A DNA stretch of 64,000 nt from Neurospora tetrasperma FGSC 2508. Its lineage: Eukaryota; Ascomycota; Sordariomycetes; Sordariales; Sordariaceae. The translations under genes and the position numbers were made by a program. Below are positions 24,301-33,130 of the stretch, in pieces. Below the pieces are notes generated by a model. It was not told the DNA's origin, ran no database searches, and saw only the letters and a program-made list of their open reading frames with translations. The stretch's first letter is position 1. Each line of letters begins with the position of its first letter. The stretch lies in NCBI RefSeq assembly GCF_000213175.1, contig NW_009799100.1:4549678-4613677 (forward strand), written 5' to 3'.

Positions 24301-26308
24301 GATGGGCGATTATCGGCTTGCGCGGCCGTTTTTGGCGCAAGCAATAATACTTTTTCGTTTTCTGTTTTGATCGGAAACGTCGTGGTTTATGGGTAAGGAA
24401 AGATTCGGCGAGTTTGCAAAGGCCGCAGGATCGTGTTGGATACGTAGTAGACCAGGGCAAAAGGCGAATCGCAATTCGTTAATGAATATACTTCCAGAAA
24501 CTTCCGTTAAGCCTTCCTTCTTTTCAAGAAATTCGTTGCATCAAACGTCTCGTTACAATCGGATGTTTCCAACTTATTTTCATGCGCGTCAGAGTTGCTT
24601 GCCGGGCGCAATGCGATCGATGTCCCGAACGTAATGACCAGCACCTATCGATACAATAGGTAGGATGCAAAAAGTAAGGTATGCGAGTAATAGTCCTCCC
24701 CCTAGCAAATTCCAACTCGTCCCGTTGGACTCGTCCTTTGTGAAAAAGAAAAACCCGTCATTCAACAGCGCATTCCGCGCTGTGAGACTTCAGATTGATT
24801 TGACTACGCCGCCAAATTGCGCAGCCGAAATTGGGTGTTGGAAGGGAGGGGCCGGAGCGGGCAGGTTGGTTAGCTCACGCGCCGCGGGTGTCTTCGTTGG
24901 TATCGATCTCTGAAATGCTATGGCGCTCAAAGCTGGAATATCGAATTTCGTTGTCGTTCTCGTTCGTTCACCAGCCAACAAGCAGCCGGAAGAGAAAAAA
25001 TATTGAAGCAGTGAAGAGAACAAGAAGTGGTGGTAGTCAAGAATGACACATCTGGATTGCTTGGTGAAATTTCGTTTGGTTCGCGGGGATAGTTTCGGAA
25101 GCTGGAAGAAGGCCGAGTGCGCAACAATCCGTCGATAAGGGAAGTTGAAGGAAGAAGGGAAGAGCAACTGAACCTAGAAGGAAAGGAAGGATGAAGAAGA
25201 AACAAAACGACAGGCAGAAAGATAGAGGTAGGTAGATGATGGCGAAAGGAAAGAGTGAGTGACAGAGGGAGTAAGTAGACTGAACGAAGTGAGACCGAAG
25301 GTGGGAGTGGAAAGTGTTTTGTCATTCAGGTCCATCCATTCCTCTCCAGGGCATCATCTGAACCCTGCACTGCCCTATCTAGCGCCGTAATAGCCGTGGA
25401 GCGAACGCGAATCCCATCCATGCCTCCTGCTAAGGTAGTGTAATTGTACTCGCCGGCCCAACACCAGCCAGGGCACTGCACTATAAATGAACATGTGACT
25501 GCGCCACATTGAATATGCACGAAATTCTCTACCCCATAGGGTACCGCGCGTCTTCACTGCCTTCAAAAAAAAAAAAAAAAAAAAAAAAACCTCGCGACAA
25601 ACGGGATGGATGGATGGATGGATGGATGGAACGCTCGGGAAGCTTATCCATTTCATCCTCAATGAGAAGTTGGGATGATCAAGCCCATCGCCCACATCAT
25701 TTCCCTGCTCGTGACTGCTCGTCCCGCTCCTTGTGTCTGCGCCATGCCGCGCACCGAACATCGTCATTCGATTTTATCTTTCTGATACCCAAACCTCTTG
25801 TGAAACCCGTGTCAAATCCAAATGTCCATCCATTCGTTCCCGCATGCAACCCCACTGCCTTTCGGATGAGGCGGGGATGGGGCCAGAAAGCTACGGTAGG
25901 CAGCTTGAGCATAAACTGGATGCACACCCCTAGAACCCCTGCTGCAAGGGTCCATCTTGGCCCCTGAAATTCCCCTCTTGCCGATCCCTGTCGCGTTCCT
26001 GAATTGCTTCGCCAAGAAAAAACGCCTCAACTGTAAAAGGGTCGGGTTGCCTTGTTGGACGAAACTTGAGGCTCGCCAGCTTTCTCGGCGCCAACTACAC
26101 CTGACGACTTTCTCTCAACTCTGTTATAAGCCTCGCGAGAGAGGGACACAGACAGACCTGACAGATTACGCATGAACCAGTTGGATTATCATCTTTTGCG
26201 ACTGCTAATCTTCGCTTCACTACCTCTACACCACTGGCAAATACATAAACCCTCCCACGCCGCTCGCTCACTTGAAGCTTCGCTGTTCCTCTGCACAGGC
26301 ATCATGGA
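24301..26308. other. Intergenic region with homopolymer and tetranucleotide repeat
   Basis: 2 kb without a supported gene. It contains a run of about 25 A at 25565-25589 and a (GGAT)n microsatellite at about 25604-25630. A GAGGTAGGTAG word lies near 25225-25235. The region just upstream of 24300 is the promoter of the DUF300 gene. Confidence 0.6.
25565..25630. repeat. Poly-A tract and (GGAT)n microsatellite
   Basis: About 25 consecutive A (25565-25589) are followed after a 14-bp spacer by about six GGAT units (25604-25630). Both are simple repeats likely to vary in length between strains. Confidence 0.9.
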
Positions 26309-27541
26309 CTATAAGTCTAAATCCCAGCCTAATGCAGCCCGAGCCGCTGCAAACACAACGCGCGCCGCGTTGCCGAGTCGCTGACCAACCTCTCCCTCGT
26401 CAGCCTGATCGCCAATTGGTGGCACCCGCGTCTCAGGTGTAGGGTCTTGATCCCTTATTCTGTGAGATAGCCTGGTGAACAGGTTTGGGCGTTGCTCGCC
26501 ACCTTCACCACCTTCACCACCTTCACCACCCCCACCATCTTCACCATCTTCACGACCCTGTCCACCTTCATCATTTCCATCACCCCCGCTGTTACGGCGT
26601 TCCCAGACTCTATTGACCCCTGACCGAATAAACCTCCGAACATTGTCAATGCGTTCCCGGTCCCTGATTGCCTGTTGCCGAAAAAACTCCTCATTATTCT
26701 GTTCAATACGGTCTCGCCTTAGAGCTGCCGCTCTGTTCTTGGCTTCCTTTGACGACAATGGCGTCTGAGCTGGAGTTCCTGATGACTGAGCAGTCACCAT
26801 TTCCTGCGTCAATCTCACGGGCTGCGCATGGGTTTGCCGTGCTGTGTCTAGCGGGGCTCGCCTTGTGAAATTGATCCTTGATGGCCCGCGTGACGAACCA
26901 TGAACTTGTGCTTCTGTCTGCTGAGCGCCTTGTTGAGAGGCGCCATGTGGTCTAGAGGCAGCGCGCTCAACTCCACTCGACATGGATTGAGATGAAGCAG
27001 CCTGAGATGGACCAGCCTCAGATAAACCACTCTGAGTTAAGCCCGCCTGAGATGAGCCAGCCTGAGATGCACCAGACTGAGTTCCATCAACCTCCTCGTC
27101 TATGATCTGGAGGTACCGGTCTGAGCGGTCTGAAAACAATTTCTTGACAGCCCGTCCCACCATTTGTCGCTTTCCTTCACGCCTAGGAAGAGGCGGGGGA
27201 GCTTGAGGGTGGGGAGGACCGGGCAGGACCACTTCTTCTCTGATGCGCAACTTGTCAAACGGCTTGCGGATCAATTTCTTGATTTTGCGTGTGATTGAAC
27301 GTTTCTTGGCTTCCTCAGGTAGTGGCTGGTCGTTGTCTTTCGAACCTTGTGCCGCTCTCAACAAAAGTGCCTGTTCATCGCCTGGCTCGTTGTCCTCCGG
27401 GGTTTGTGGCCCTGCCAACTGAGCTTCCAACTCATCCTCAGGCTGGTTGTCCTCCCACAGAGAAGTGTTTGGAGAGATGACTGCTGATAGACCGCCCCTG
27501 AGTTCGCAAACAGGAGTGGAATGCCCATCCATAATCACCAT
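26309..27541 (-). CDS. Low-complexity protein, 410 residues, in frame with and directly downstream of GCP4 (orphan or readthrough extension)
   Basis: An uninterrupted 410-codon frame with ATG at 27541. I do not recognise the product. It starts MVIMDGHSTPVCELRGG. Residues around 80-115 contain a basic patch, RSITRKIKKLIRKPFDKL, and a related AVKKLFSDRS lies further on. A degenerate five-residue repeat region follows (QAGSSQAGLTQSGLSEAG), then Arg/Ser/Gln-rich sequence, and a Gly/Glu run (GGEGGEGGEGGE). It ends ARVVFAAARAALGWDLDL. There is no signal peptide or membrane helix. The frame is the same as that of GCP4, whose TAG stop lies only 42 bp upstream, with no other stop between. That leaves almost no room for a separate terminator and promoter. 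It may be an independent short-spaced gene, the second part of a readthrough product, or half of a gene split by an error. Confidence 0.6.
   Translation of the reverse strand: MVIMDGHSTPVCELRGGLSAVISPNTSLWEDNQPEDELEAQLAGPQTPEDNEPGDEQALLLRAAQGSKDNDQPLPEEAKKRSITRKIKKLIRKPFDKLRIREEVVLPGPPHPQAPPPLPRREGKRQMVGRAVKKLFSDRSDRYLQIIDEEVDGTQSGASQAGSSQAGLTQSGLSEAGPSQAASSQSMSSGVERAASRPHGASQQGAQQTEAQVHGSSRGPSRINFTRRAPLDTARQTHAQPVRLTQEMVTAQSSGTPAQTPLSSKEAKNRAAALRRDRIEQNNEEFFRQQAIRDRERIDNVRRFIRSGVNRVWERRNSGGDGNDEGGQGREDGEDGGGGEGGEGGEGGEQRPNLFTRLSHRIRDQDPTPETRVPPIGDQADEGEVGQRLGNAARVVFAAARAALGWDLDL
26499..26555. repeat. Nine-bp coding repeat (Gly-Gly-Glu run)
   Basis: Imperfect 9-bp units of the form CACCTTCAC lie head to tail and encode Gly-Gly-Glu/Asp triplets near the C-terminus of the low-complexity protein. 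They are low complexity and probably prone to length change. Confidence 0.85.
26986..27090. repeat. Degenerate 15-bp minisatellite within coding sequence (7 units)
   Basis: Seven 15-bp units with consensus CCTGAGATGNACCAG run without interruption from 26986 to 27090. The period is a multiple of three, so the frame of the low-complexity protein is maintained and a five-residue Ser/Gln/Ala/Gly repeat results. Units differ at two to six positions, so the array is not brand new. Confidence 0.85.
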
Positions 27542-27583
27542 CCGATGATGCCTTTCTGGTCTTTTCTGAGCCGAGAGCCTCTT

Positions 27584-30445
27584 CTAGTAGCTGTAGCCCC
27601 CTTTCTTACTGTGTCCACTGTCTTCGTCACCTTCCATCAGCCCGTCTAGGCTGCCGCCAACTTGGTCCCCTCCGCCCGAGAACCATCCGCCAAAGACGAG
27701 CTTGACCAACAGTCTGTCCACACCGCCCACTCGTCTAGGCACATATTCACCAGCTTCTTTGATCTTTTCCTTGCCCGCTTCTTGTTCTGCCCTCCAACCC
27801 CTCTTCCTCTTCCGTCCAGCTTGAGCTGTATCAGGAACGTCGTCGGCGAGGAGATAATCATCGGCTCCGTCATCCTCCTCTTCCTCTCCCTCATCAAGCC
27901 CACTCGCACGGTCAGAGGCATCTGATGTTGAGAAGGGCGAGGTTTCGATTCTCTTCAGCTCCTGTACAACTTCCTTGATGCCGTTCTTAACGTTGCTGGC
28001 AATGGTTTGGAGTTGTGCAGTCAGATCACGTTCCTCCTTTTTCAGATCAACAAAGGCATCGACAACACCCACGTCTTCCTCAAGATCGGCGGCTGCCCAG
28101 ACTTGTTGCAAGCGATGCATTAGCGCGACCAGGTGGTCAATATTGACGAGTAGTTCGTATAGAGGTTGGGTAAAGGATTCGAGGGTAAGAAGAAGGCGTC
28201 TGAGTAAGGCGCGAAGGTAAACTCGGTGGGCGGTAGCGAGGGTCTGGGGGTCACGGGGTTGGCGATTAGGATCAGTAGAATTGGTAGGTGCAGGAGGAGG
28301 GTTGGCAGCGGTGTTGAGCCAAACATCGGACTCTTCCAAATTCCCCTCGGCGTGAGACTCATCTTCAACCATGTCAATGTCGTCGCCATCAACTTCGTCG
28401 TCGTCGTCATAGCCACCCATGGAGACATCATCATCCCATGTCCTCTTTGAGCCGAAGCTGCGTTTGGATAGTCTCGAGTCTCTCCCTCTCCCTCTGGTCA
28501 AACTCGCGCCAGTAGAGGCTCGGCTTCTTCGTCCAGTAGAAGGTCTGCTTCCCATCCAGTCAGCTCCGTCCTTCTTCTTCTTCTCCTCAGAAGTCCGGTT
28601 GCCGTTACCGCCGTGGAGCCAGTCCTCGAAGCCCTCGGTCAGGCCTTCCACCACTTCGCCCTGGAAGTATGCTTCGGTCTCGCCTAGGAAGAAGATGGCC
28701 GCGCTGGCGGTAGCCCACGCGGTACGCAGTGTCTTTTCACGCTTCTCAACCCGTTCTCTAAGCGCCTTGACACGCATTCTGCTTCTACCTATGCGCGGAG
28801 GCGCAGGATGATGCCGTCTCAGACTAGTAATCTTCCACAGATCTGTCAACCGTAAGTGAGCCCTGCGCAGTGAAAGGAGATAGCTGTTGATAGCCGTGTA
28901 TGTCTGGACATCATGAGGACTGAGGAATAAGTCCAGTGGGGAGGGTATGTTCATCGTCAAGATGGTGGGGGCCGAGAATAAAAGGTTGCGGAACGGCGTC
29001 TTTGCGATTTTCAACGACCCAATTTCTTCGGCCACGGCGGCGGCTGTGGGTGTCATTGTCGGTAAACCTCTGGAGGAGTTATCCGTGGTGTACTTGGGGA
29101 TCGTCAACCGGACATGATCCCTGGCAAGTTCTAGCCCTTCATCCTCTTCGGACTGAAATTCGCCCTGAAGAGCGCCCATTGCTTGCCATACGCGGGTGAG
29201 CACGCCAGCTACTTCGCCCTCTTTGACAACAACGGTGCCGGGATTGCCACCCGCTGCAGCACCGCCAGTATCGCGGGACTTCTCGTAAGCAGACAAGTTT
29301 TCGGCTCGTCGCCACCGGCTTCGCATCTTCTCATCAGCTTGCTGGGTGAGTGCCAAGGCGAATTCTCCCCGCCGGAGAAGAAAAAAGTCCCGAAGCAGCT
29401 GGAGGTATTTTTCCACATCACTGAGCGGGAGCAGCTGTGCCAGAGTCGTTCTTGAGAGATACTGTCTGATCTCGGTAATGGTATTCGAAAAGGTTGCCGG
29501 GTCAATCGGATGCGACAGGGTAGAAAGCTTGGTCAGTTGCGTTGAGAGGTGATCGGTCCCCTTGAGGCTCGAGTCTTCCACACTTTTGGCGCGGATCTGG
29601 CGCAGAGATCTCCCGATGAAGAGCATAGAGGCTGCCGTAGATCGCGTGACGAATTTGGGAAGAAGCTCTTGCACGCACAGAAACTGTTCTTCGCCATCAT
29701 CATCCTCCTCTCTCCACACAAAGAAGTCATCAGCCCCAAAGTCTGGCAACCGTCCATACAACACCCACGCAGAGACTTGCTTTAGCCACGCTGTCTCGGC
29801 CACCTTGACCAGGTTCTTGACGACTTCTTCGATATCCTTGTACCCGGTCTGCATCAACTCCCTCAGCCGGTTGATCACCATAGGGCCTGAATGCACTGGC
29901 GGCTCACGTTTCCTAGTCGCCGAGCTACTGTGCCCCTTTTGAGCGGGCCGATGGGTCAAGTCATGGGGTTGACTCCCTTCCCACTCCATCTGGTCGACAC
30001 TCTCCACATTCTCCTTTATTCCCTTCATCAACTGGTTCACAAAGCTCCCTAGCCATTCCATGCGTCGGTTCCACTCATCGAACTCGCCGACCACGGCCGT
30101 CAGCGGCACAATGTTGTAGGCACCCACAAGTGCGGCATCTTTTTTCAGTATTGTCTCTTCCACTTGCAGCACCTTGCGCTGAAAGGCAGCAAGATGGTCA
30201 TTTCGAATGGCCGTGGCAATAGCACGGCAGATGATGGAGGGATGGGATGTGCTGATGCGAGCTGTATGAGAGAGCAGGTTGATGTGGAGCTCTGAAAGGT
30301 TGGCAAGCTTGGAGAGGAGGGCGCGTTCGGGTGGGGTGAGGGCCGACTTCAGCGGGGAGTCATTGGAAGTTGTTGAGGTGGCTGCGGCTTGTTGGAGGAG
30401 AGGTGAAGGGTGTCCTGAGAGGGAGAGGAGAATTTCGTGGAGCAT
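27584..30445 (-). CDS. gcp4: Gamma-tubulin complex component GCP4 (Spc97/Spc98 family)
   Basis: Single exon, 953 residues. The N-terminus MLHEILLSLSGHPSPLL is the diagnostic start of GCP4, followed by the GRIP1 region with IVPLTAVVGEFDEWNRRMEWL and LRELMQTGYKDIEEVV. Next come the characteristic AWLKQVSAWVLYGRLPD and the GRIP2 region with FLSPHDVQTYTAINSYLLSL, HLRLTDLWKITSLRRHH and FTQPLYELLVNIDHLVALMH. GCP4 is a subunit of the gamma-tubulin ring complex that templates microtubules at spindle pole bodies and other organising centres. The protein is longer than the roughly 670-residue animal homologue. A low-complexity insert at about residues 610-710 (Arg/Ser-rich then Asp/Glu-rich) and another acidic loop near 850 account for much of this. 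It ends HSKKGGYSY-TAG, and the same frame stays open downstream after that single stop. Confidence 0.94.
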   Translation of the reverse strand: MLHEILLSLSGHPSPLLQQAAATSTTSNDSPLKSALTPPERALLSKLANLSELHINLLSHTARISTSHPSIICRAIATAIRNDHLAAFQRKVLQVEETILKKDAALVGAYNIVPLTAVVGEFDEWNRRMEWLGSFVNQLMKGIKENVESVDQMEWEGSQPHDLTHRPAQKGHSSSATRKREPPVHSGPMVINRLRELMQTGYKDIEEVVKNLVKVAETAWLKQVSAWVLYGRLPDFGADDFFVWREEDDDGEEQFLCVQELLPKFVTRSTAASMLFIGRSLRQIRAKSVEDSSLKGTDHLSTQLTKLSTLSHPIDPATFSNTITEIRQYLSRTTLAQLLPLSDVEKYLQLLRDFFLLRRGEFALALTQQADEKMRSRWRRAENLSAYEKSRDTGGAAAGGNPGTVVVKEGEVAGVLTRVWQAMGALQGEFQSEEDEGLELARDHVRLTIPKYTTDNSSRGLPTMTPTAAAVAEEIGSLKIAKTPFRNLLFSAPTILTMNIPSPLDLFLSPHDVQTYTAINSYLLSLRRAHLRLTDLWKITSLRRHHPAPPRIGRSRMRVKALRERVEKREKTLRTAWATASAAIFFLGETEAYFQGEVVEGLTEGFEDWLHGGNGNRTSEEKKKKDGADWMGSRPSTGRRSRASTGASLTRGRGRDSRLSKRSFGSKRTWDDDVSMGGYDDDDEVDGDDIDMVEDESHAEGNLEESDVWLNTAANPPPAPTNSTDPNRQPRDPQTLATAHRVYLRALLRRLLLTLESFTQPLYELLVNIDHLVALMHRLQQVWAAADLEEDVGVVDAFVDLKKEERDLTAQLQTIASNVKNGIKEVVQELKRIETSPFSTSDASDRASGLDEGEEEEDDGADDYLLADDVPDTAQAGRKRKRGWRAEQEAGKEKIKEAGEYVPRRVGGVDRLLVKLVFGGWFSGGGDQVGGSLDGLMEGDEDSGHSKKGGYSY

Positions 30446-31501
30446 TGTGACGGATTTGCTCTTGATGTTGACGTTGAACTTGAGGGTGGTGTCGAAAAGA
30501 GGGACGGTAGACGACTAAAGCGGAAGGGCGACAGCTGTTAGTATATGAAAGACCACAGCGAGCGAACATTTTGGTGCTGCTAGAGGTCAGTACAACTTAC
30601 GGTTTCTCTAACGGGTGCGGAGATTCGTCGTCCTGCGACTGTGATTGCCGTCTAACAAAGGCCTGATAGAGAAGTATGAGGGTCCCGAAAATCTCGAACC
30701 TGCAGCACATGAGGTGTGTATGCCTGAGCCACGGCAGCTAGAATCGACCGTCTAGACTGCTAAATGTAGGTGCTGCAGCGGGGTGTTGATCATCCCGCCG
30801 TAGGTAGGTAGGGACGACAGCGTTGTGTTGACACTAAAACCCCCAAAAAGGTGATGTGTAACGGAAGTGGGGACAGTATGGTTGGTGTATGTAGTCAAGC
30901 GACAGTGAAAAGGAGTTCCAAAAACGGGAAACTTGAAGTTACGAAGACATAAACGATGGTGAATGCTCAGTAGTAGAAGCTTGGTGGTAGCATTTTAAGT
31001 TGTCTCGCTTCTTGGGCTCTGATCAAGTCGTGGGTTAAGGGCACTTATGTACCCAAGAACAGACAGATGGAATTGGTCGTTCGTGCCTGTTTGTCTGTAA
31101 CTGAACCTGAAGTTGCTGTTAAGGTAAGTAGACGGAAGCCTCAATCGGATTGAACTGAAAGTGATTTAGGCCGAATTGCAGGCGATCGCGATCCGTTCGG
31201 ACGCGTTGAGAAACCACGACAGGGGATGTCGTGGTCACATGACATCATGGGAACCTTGAGGGTCAGATAAGAAAAAAGAGTGGCAGATAAGAAGTTATCA
31301 AACAGCAAATTCCCTCCCTAATCTAGTGTACAGACTAATAGACACCGCATCAAACGTGCACCATCAACACGCAATTTGGTCTTTGCAGTCATTCATTGCA
31401 ACATCCTTGAAATGCAAACAGGTATAGTGGGTATTTGAAGGAGAAACATAACTAATCGAACATCATCAGCAGTGCAGTTGTGCCTGCCTCACCAACAGAA
31501 A
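30446..31501. other. Intergenic region
   Basis: This is the promoter side of GCP4 and the 3' flank of the senescence-domain gene. It has a TAGGTAGGTAGGG word at about 30801-30813 and a TAGTGTACAGACTA word at 31324-31337. No gene is seen. Confidence 0.55.
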
Positions 31502-33130
31502 TCAACCCCATGTCTCAGACCTCCCTTTCATACCAGCCGGTTGCTTCCCACCCCTAGTGCTTCCCGGTGAGGTCCTTCCTGCCCTGTTCATCGGATCGCT
31601 GTTCATTCCTCCTTCGCCCGGACTCAGTACTCCCCCATCACCGCCTCCTACCGTCACTACTCCTCCGTCTGCCGTGCGACCCACCACCATGCCCTTTGCG
31701 ACACTCTTGAGAATCGCGCGCCTCGAAACACCCGTGACATCAATATACACCAGACCGACGTTTTTCACTCCGCCACCGAGACTCCTAGATATCTCGCCCG
31801 CTTCGGGACCCCACTTGTGCGCAACTACCGTGGTCGCAGCCTCTGACGTTGACGCAAGCAAGTGCCGACCTGCCTGCTCCACGCCATCCATGACCGTCGA
31901 GAAGGCCATGAAGCTCTTGTTTAGCAGTCCCGGCTTGTAGTTATCCAGGGGCTGCCCATCTGGTCCAAAACCCCTGGTTCCCGTCTTTCTAGGCCCGCGA
32001 CCGCCAAGGGTGGCGCCAAAGTTCTGTGCAAACTTGCCAATCTGTCCTACGGTTTTGGCAGACAAGACGGCTGCGTTTCCAGTAAAGTGGCTGATACGGC
32101 GAATGTGTTCGCGCGTGGCTGGCTTGAATTTCATGGGCTCAGCGGCCGGTTGCGCCCTTTTCGTGTAGTTATCGGCTTGGTTCTGCAGAAGCTTGGCAAG
32201 CATGTCGGAGCCGGTAATAATGAAGCGCGACGCGGCGGAGGCGTTCGAAACAAGGAATGATCTCTTGTATGCGGGGTGAAGTTCGGCGTCGAACAATTCG
32301 GGCGAGGCGGGAGCAACGTTGATCTTTCCGTTGGGCGTAGTCGGGAGCGTAATCTCAACCGGGTCTGTTGACATATAATCTTAGCCAAAGAAATTTGGAC
32401 AAGTTGAGACAGGGGATGAGGAGCGGCAGTACTAACCTTTCGATCCCGGCTTCAACGCGCTATCTTCGTGAACTTGGTAGCCCTCAGCCAACTCGCCAAT
32501 GACGCTACCATCGTCCTCATCCACAAGCACGATTTGCCCTGGCGTGGGGTTGCTTCGGCTTCCCTGGGCATATGCCTCACCGGGCCCATAGTCACCAGGG
32601 TTGTATGCCGGCAAGTCCTCCGCCACTCCGCCCTTGGATCCTGTTGATGTACCTGTACCACCCTTCTCGTCACTACTCTTGTTGCTCCTTTGATTCAGTC
32701 TTGGAGGTGGTGCCCGTTCCAGGAACGCAGTGCATTGCGCAAGAATGGTCTCAAAGGTATCCACGTCCTCCTGTATACCCTTCCTACTTTCGACCGAGGG
32801 GAACTCGATCCTTGTAAAAGCACCACTATCGGGTCCGAGATCCCATCTAGGAATCAGGTAGCTCGTGGGAGGTTGGTGGTAGATCTGCGTCGTCGCTGGA
32901 AGGGGAAGATCGAGCTCGGGCGGCAGGTGAAGATGCAAGTAAAAGTCCTGTTCTGCGTTTTCAGTGCCCAGTGCCGGGTCCGCAAAGGCAGAGCTTGTTG
33001 GCACCATTAGCAAGGAGAGGGTCTGTGGCCCGGCGGGCGTTAACGATTCCTCCTTGCCATTGGCAATGTGGTAGGCTGATACGCCGTTGATGGCGTAGAG
33101 CAGCTTGGGGTCCTGTCGGGCGGTTGTCAT
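31502..33130 (-). CDS. Senescence/spartin-domain protein
   Basis: Predicted 518 residues from two exons: 33130-32437 and 32364-31502, with a 72-nt intron (GTTAGT...CAACAG). The frame joins ALKPGSK to DPVEITLPTTPNG. The N-terminal half (MTTARQDPKLLYAINGVSAYHI, then a beta-rich segment with FTRIEFPSVESRKGIQEDVDTF cut by low-complexity linkers) resembles fungal relatives of plant senescence/dehydration-associated proteins. The C-terminal half carries the Senescence domain: SRFIITGSDMLAKLLQNQ, HIRRISHFTGNAAVLSAKT, TVMDGVEQAGRHLLAST and NVGLVYIDVTGVSRRAIL. In animals the same domain in spartin binds lipid droplets and membranes. A peripheral membrane or lipid-droplet role is an inference from the family. 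ATG at 33130 is the first start of the open frame. Confidence 0.9.
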
